NCBI GenBank assembly: GCA_000828835.1
Contig: AP014633.1
Span: forward strand, 310,001 to 374,000
DNA from: Thioploca ingrica
Lineage (GTDB): Bacteria; Pseudomonadota; Gammaproteobacteria; Beggiatoales; Beggiatoaceae
Reading direction: 5' to 3'
DNA length: 64,000 nucleotides
Every line of letters begins with the position of its first letter. The stretch's first letter is position 1. Shown one piece after another: positions 59,682 to 64,000 of the stretch. The position numbers and the translations under genes are program-made. The notes under the pieces are model-generated. The model searched no databases. It was not told the DNA's origin and saw nothing but the letters and a program-made list of their open reading frames with translations.

Positions 59682-62600
59682 ATGGACGATTTATTAAATT
59701 TATTAAATAATCTTACCAAGACAGAGGATTTTGATAGAATTTGTATCGGATTAGCTTCCCCAGATAAGATCCGTTCATGGTCCTATGGAGAAGTCAAAAC
59801 CCCAGAAACGATTAATTATCGAACTTTCAAACCAGAACATGAAGGATTGTTTTGTGCGCGAATTTTTGGCCCAGTCAAAGACTATGAATGTGTTTGTGGT
59901 AGATATAAATTACTGAAATATCAAGGTACTGTTTGCGAAAAATGTGGTGTTGAAGTCACTGTAGCAAAAGTACGTCGGGAACGGATGGGACACATTGAGC
60001 TAGCGAGTCCAGTAGCTCACATTTGGTATTTAAAATCATTACCTTCTCGGATTGGGCTCCTGTTGGATATGTCTTTGCGTGACATAGAACGTATTTTGTA
60101 CTTTGAAGCTTATGTTGTTATCAATCCTGGGATTACTTCTTTAAAATCATTTCAATTGTTGTCAGAAGACGCTTATCTTGAAGCTTTAGAAGAATATGGG
60201 CAAGAATTTGATGCTCGAATGGGAGGGGAAGCTATCTATGATTTACTGCGTTCTTTAAATTTGGCGGAGATGGAAAACCAACTTCGTCAACAGTTGGAAG
60301 TGACCCAATCAGATTTGCTGCTTAAAAGAGTAAGGAAACGCTTAAAATTAGTTCAACACTTACGCCAATCCTGTAATCAGCCAGAATGGATGGTATTAAA
60401 AGTATTACCGGTATTGCCGCCCGATTTGCGCCCCTTAGTCCCACTCGAAGGTGGACGGTTTGCTTCTTCGGATTTGAATGATTTATATCGACAAGTGATT
60501 AATCGCAATAACCGCATTAAACGGTTACAAGAACTGAACGCACCCGATGTTATTGTTCGTAATGAAAAGCGAATGTTACAAGAAGCCGTTGACGCTTTAC
60601 TGGATAATGGACGGCGTGGTCGAGTAGTCACGGGTGCGAATAAATTGCCACTGCACTCTTTATCTGATCTCATTAAAGGTAAACAAGGGCGCTTTCGCCA
60701 AAATTTGCTGGGCAAACGGGTAGATTATTCCGGTCGTTCGGTGGTGGTCGTGGGACCCACCTTAAAATTACATCAATGTGGGTTACCCAAAGAAATGGCC
60801 TTAGAATTATTCAAACCATTTCTGTTAAATCTGCTTCAACAACGGGATATTGCACCCACTATTAAAATAGCCTATGAAGAAATTGAAAAAAGATCACCGG
60901 TGATTTGGGAATTACTCCAAGAAGTGATTCGAGAACATCCGGTATTGCTTAACCGCGCTCCAACTTTGTATCGCTTAGGGATACAAGCTTTTGAACCAGT
61001 TTTGATAGAAGGTAAAGCCATTCAATTACATCCCTTGGTATGTAAGGCATTTAACGCTAATTTTGGCGGTGATCAAATGGCTATCTATGTTCCCTTGTCT
61101 TTGGAAGCACAGCTTGAAGCGCGGGTATTAATGATGTCTTCTAATAATATCCTTTCTCCGGCTAACGGCGAACCATTGATTGTTCCCACTCAAGAAATCG
61201 TCTTTGGTTTATATTTCTTAACCCGTGCGGTACCCGGTACGCGTGGTGAAGGAATGATATTTGCGGATATTAATGAAGTGCATCGTGCTTATGAAAATCG
61301 TGTCGTTGGTTTACAAGCTCAGATTGAAGTCAGGATTCCTTTACCGACCACGGTCAATTCTTTTCACCACCCAGAATCCCATTCGGTTTCAGCTAGTCAT
61401 CACTCGAGCAACCCAATTTACCAACGAGTAGCAACCACAGTGGGTCGTACTTTACTCATCCCCATTTTGCCAGCGGGATTTCCTTTTGAATTAGTTAATC
61501 GTTGTTTAACTGCTCAGGCTATTTTTGAATTAATTCGTTTTTGTTACCATCATTTTGGAACTAAACCAACCGTTATTCTGGCTGATCAATTAATGGCGAT
61601 GGGTTTTTTTTATGCGACTCGTGCTGGCATCACTTTAAACATTGATGATTTTGTCATTCCCAAGCAAAAACCACAGTTGATTGCGGAAGCCTTTGTTGCA
61701 GTTGATAAAGTACAACAACAATATCTAGATGGATTGATGACGGATACCCAAAGATATCAGAAGGTCATTGATATTTGGACGTATTATACCGACGCGATAG
61801 CGCAAGCGATGATGGCTCAATTAGCCGGTCATTCTAGTAGCGATGAAGTATCTTATCAACCTTCGTCAACCCGTTCACCAACCAACGAAAATGCCTTGTA
61901 TATGATAATACAAGCCGGAATAAAAAATTTACTGCAAGTTCGTCAGTTGGCTGGAATGCGCGGGTTAATGGCTAAACCAGACGGATCTATTATTGAAACC
62001 CCGGTGACAGCCAATTTTCGCGAAGGTCTGGATGTCCATCAATATTTCATTTCTACCCACGGAACTCGTAAAGGCTTAGCTGATACTGCACTGAAAACCG
62101 CCAATGCTGGCTATCTGACTCGACGACTGATTGATGTTGCACAAGATGTTATTATTACTGAACTGGATTGTGGTACTCACGATGGTTTGACACTCACCGT
62201 TTTGCAAAAAGGTGAGCAATTGATTGAATCTTTAGCGGATCGGTTATTAGGACGGATTACCGCAGAGGATATTTTTATTCCTGGTCTTCACCAACTTGTG
62301 ATCCCCAAAGGAACATTACTGGATAAAAATGCGCTAGAACGTTTGGAACAATATGGCATAACCCAAGTTAAAGTCCGCTCACCTATGACCTGTCAAACCA
62401 AAATCGGTATTTGTAGGCAATGTTATGGACAAGATTTAGGTCGTGGTGAATTAGTGAGTATTGGCGAAGCCGTTGGCGTGGTTGCTGCTCAATCCATTGG
62501 TGAATCGGGTACCCAACTCACCATGCGTACTCATCATACCGGTGGGGTGGCAACCCGCCAAACGCCTATTAATCACATTAAATCTAAAGTTAAAGGCGTT

Positions 62601-63941
62601 ATTCGCTTTCATCATCTCAAATCGATTGCCTTATCAAGCCCCAATCCTCACGCGGTTATCTTTCCACTCTCCTTATCGGAATACCAAGATGAATCAACCA
62701 CATTCAACCCACCACCGCGTTCTGATAGTGACTTATTGATAACTCTCTCTCATAACGGTGAACTCAGTATTTGCAACGAATTTGGCAACCAGCAACACAG
62801 TTATTCAGTCCCTTATGGTGCTATATTGACTGTCCATGAAGGTGAACCCGTTGCAATCGGTCAAATAATCGCTTATTGGGATCCACATACTTATCCTATT
62901 ATTACTCAGGTGAGTGGTTACGTCCGTTTTGTGGACATAGTAGAAGGGGTGACGATCACCCATCAACGCGATGAGGTGACCGGGCTGTATCGACAGATTG
63001 TTTCTGATCCGTCGCAACGACCAACCCACGCTAAAGACCTCTACCCGATGATTAAGTTGGTTGATAAAGAGAGCCAGGATTTAATTATTACCGGTACCCA
63101 ACTGGTGGTTGCTTATCCGTTACCTCCGGGTGCCATAATCAATGTCGAAGAAGGCGTGAAAGTAACCACTGGAGAAATTATTGCTCGGGTACCCTTTGAT
63201 ACGCCCAAAATGCCAGATATTACCAATAGTTTACCTCGGGTAGCCGATTTACTCGAAGCACGTGTTCCTAAAGAATCCGCTATTTTATCTCGGTGCTATG
63301 GTACGATTCGCTTGGGTAAACGCAATAAAACCAAACAACAAATAATCATTATTGATGAGCAAGGTCAACAAGAAGAACTCATGATTCATAATTGGCAATT
63401 CCTCAATGTAGTTGAAGGTCAGCCTATTGTGAAAGGAGAAGTGATCGTTGAAGGAGAGCTTAATCCACATGACATACTGGAATTAAGAGGAGTTCATGAA
63501 TTAGCCAGTTACTTAGTCAAGGAATTGCAGGAGATTTATCGTTGTCAAGGTGTTAAGATAAACGATAAACATTTTGAAGTGATTATCCGGCAGATGTTAC
63601 GGACCGTTACCATTGTTGATCCAGGCGATACACCATACTTACCCGGGGAACAACTGGAACTCAACCAATTAATAAAAGAAAATCAAAAAATCACCCAACC
63701 GAACTCAACTCACCGCAATAAAAAATTAGCGACTTGGAAAACGACTTTATTAGGAATTACTAAAGCTTCTTTAGCCACAGATTCTTTTATTTCCGCTGCT
63801 TCGTTTATTGATACAACTCGGGTTTTATTGGCTAGTTCAATCAATGGCCAATGTGATGAATTGCGAGGTCTTAAAGAAAACGTCATCATTGGTCGGTTAA
63901 TTCCGGCCGGAACGGGTTTTCTTTACCATAAAAATCGGTAA
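59682..63941 (+). CDS. rpoC-like: RNA polymerase beta' homologue with degenerate catalytic motif
   Basis: 1419 residues, aligning end to end with E. coli RpoC (1407). Retained: zinc ribbon 1 (C70, C72, C85, C88); clamp helices [17 protein letters not shown] and [17 protein letters not shown] that bind sigma70; [11 protein letters not shown]425 and N458; bridge helix [19 protein letters not shown]; zinc site 2 (C830, C904, C911, C914); and the SI3 insertion. Altered: NADFDGD is NANFGGD (N460, G462, only D464 kept); H430Y; H469Y; the MADSGARGSAAQ loop is [12 protein letters not shown], so the Arg that contacts the NTP phosphates (R731) is not aligned; trigger-loop MRTFHIGG is [14 protein letters not shown] is GESGTQ; and DITGGLP is DITNSLP. 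The C-terminal tail is about 40 residues shorter, ending YHKNR, offset by insertions near 555-585 and 985-1015. No rpoB precedes it. Inferred: catalytically dead paralogue, expressed but non-polymerising. Confidence 0.9.
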   Translation: MDDLLNLLNNLTKTEDFDRICIGLASPDKIRSWSYGEVKTPETINYRTFKPEHEGLFCARIFGPVKDYECVCGRYKLLKYQGTVCEKCGVEVTVAKVRRERMGHIELASPVAHIWYLKSLPSRIGLLLDMSLRDIERILYFEAYVVINPGITSLKSFQLLSEDAYLEALEEYGQEFDARMGGEAIYDLLRSLNLAEMENQLRQQLEVTQSDLLLKRVRKRLKLVQHLRQSCNQPEWMVLKVLPVLPPDLRPLVPLEGGRFASSDLNDLYRQVINRNNRIKRLQELNAPDVIVRNEKRMLQEAVDALLDNGRRGRVVTGANKLPLHSLSDLIKGKQGRFRQNLLGKRVDYSGRSVVVVGPTLKLHQCGLPKEMALELFKPFLLNLLQQRDIAPTIKIAYEEIEKRSPVIWELLQEVIREHPVLLNRAPTLYRLGIQAFEPVLIEGKAIQLHPLVCKAFNANFGGDQMAIYVPLSLEAQLEARVLMMSSNNILSPANGEPLIVPTQEIVFGLYFLTRAVPGTRGEGMIFADINEVHRAYENRVVGLQAQIEVRIPLPTTVNSFHHPESHSVSASHHSSNPIYQRVATTVGRTLLIPILPAGFPFELVNRCLTAQAIFELIRFCYHHFGTKPTVILADQLMAMGFFYATRAGITLNIDDFVIPKQKPQLIAEAFVAVDKVQQQYLDGLMTDTQRYQKVIDIWTYYTDAIAQAMMAQLAGHSSSDEVSYQPSSTRSPTNENALYMIIQAGIKNLLQVRQLAGMRGLMAKPDGSIIETPVTANFREGLDVHQYFISTHGTRKGLADTALKTANAGYLTRRLIDVAQDVIITELDCGTHDGLTLTVLQKGEQLIESLADRLLGRITAEDIFIPGLHQLVIPKGTLLDKNALERLEQYGITQVKVRSPMTCQTKIGICRQCYGQDLGRGELVSIGEAVGVVAAQSIGESGTQLTMRTHHTGGVATRQTPINHIKSKVKGVIRFHHLKSIALSSPNPHAVIFPLSLSEYQDESTTFNPPPRSDSDLLITLSHNGELSICNEFGNQQHSYSVPYGAILTVHEGEPVAIGQIIAYWDPHTYPIITQVSGYVRFVDIVEGVTITHQRDEVTGLYRQIVSDPSQRPTHAKDLYPMIKLVDKESQDLIITGTQLVVAYPLPPGAIINVEEGVKVTTGEIIARVPFDTPKMPDITNSLPRVADLLEARVPKESAILSRCYGTIRLGKRNKTKQQIIIIDEQGQQEELMIHNWQFLNVVEGQPIVKGEVIVEGELNPHDILELRGVHELASYLVKELQEIYRCQGVKINDKHFEVIIRQMLRTVTIVDPGDTPYLPGEQLELNQLIKENQKITQPNSTHRNKKLATWKTTLLGITKASLATDSFISAASFIDTTRVLLASSINGQCDELRGLKENVIIGRLIPAGTGFLYHKNR
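61053..61073 (+). other. Degenerate Mg-binding motif of the beta' homologue
   Basis: Codons 458-464 read AAC GCT AAT TTT GGC GGT GAT, giving N-A-N-F-G-G-D instead of the near-universal N-A-D-F-D-G-D. Codon 460 differs from GAT by one base; codon 462 differs at two positions from GAT. The change is not a frameshift: flanking residues [11 protein letters not shown] and QMAIYVPL align without gaps. Confidence 0.97.
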
Positions 63942-64000
63942 ATTGAACGCTTTGGTTTCGTTGCTTAAGTTAATTACCGACATCAATAGCACTGACATGG

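Noticed and set aside
61053-61073. NANFGGD as a sequencing error
   Set aside because: Two separate codons are changed in frame, codon 462 at two positions, and further active-site residues (430, 469, trigger loop, SGARGS loop) are also changed. Errors would not be so concentrated without frame loss.

Overview
The window looks like an AT-rich gammaproteobacterial chromosome, most likely from the large filamentous sulfur bacteria (Beggiatoa/Thioploca/Thiomargarita group). This is an inference. It rests on gammaproteobacterial ribosomal and RNA polymerase sequences in the classical str-S10-spc-alpha order, and on an accessory gene set rich in hybrid histidine kinases, clan CD (caspase/clostripain/CHAT) peptidases, Uma2 and Rpn nucleases, c-type cytochromes and short palindromic repeats.

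Layout. 1-3.85 kb: two-component signalling (a hybrid kinase cut by the window edge, a second membrane hybrid kinase, a small lipoprotein), all on the minus strand. 4-9 kb: a periplasmic redox module with tandem duplicated cytochromes c, a Tat-exported molybdopterin oxidoreductase with an altered Fe-S motif, and a Met/Gly repeat protein. 9.2-19 kb: secreted peptidases (beta-propeller/caspase-like fusion, C11 clostripain-like, metzincin) with a DUF3782-type nuclease-fold protein among them. 18.5-23.6 kb: a coiled-coil membrane-anchored protein, two overlapping Uma2 genes, a broken TPR-CHAT gene and an Rpn/YhgA-like nuclease. 23.8-25.9 kb: gmd-fcl for GDP-L-fucose. 25.9-44.6 kb: one unbroken minus-strand series rpsL-rpsG-fusA-tuf-rpsJ ... 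rpoA-rplQ with a terminator after rplQ. 44.7-44.9 kb: tRNA-Arg(ACG) and tRNA-Ser(GCT).

45-59 kb is accessory again: a SLOG(LSDAT)-SLATT membrane protein, decayed interspersed repeats with a MITE-like element, a sulfotransferase-like protein, a truncated secreted-protein fragment, a PutP-type symporter, a monohaem cytochrome c and a cytochrome c', a radical SAM protein, and an alpha/beta-hydrolase, M23 peptidase and Ser/Thr kinase group, then a pentapeptide-repeat protein.

The most striking feature is at 59.7-63.9 kb: a full-length rpoC (RNA polymerase beta') homologue. It stands alone without rpoB, and its catalytic motif NADFDGD reads NANFGGD. Two of the three Mg-binding aspartates are replaced (D460N and D462G; the numbering coincides with E. 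coli up to here). Several other active-site elements are also altered: H430Y, H469Y, the SGARGS loop, and the trigger loop. The zinc sites, sigma-binding clamp helices, lid/rudder segment and bridge helix are kept. The canonical rpoBC slot upstream of rpsL is empty here. I interpret the gene as a second, catalytically inactive beta' (a pseudo-RNA-polymerase subunit), with a genuine rpoBC expected elsewhere in the genome.
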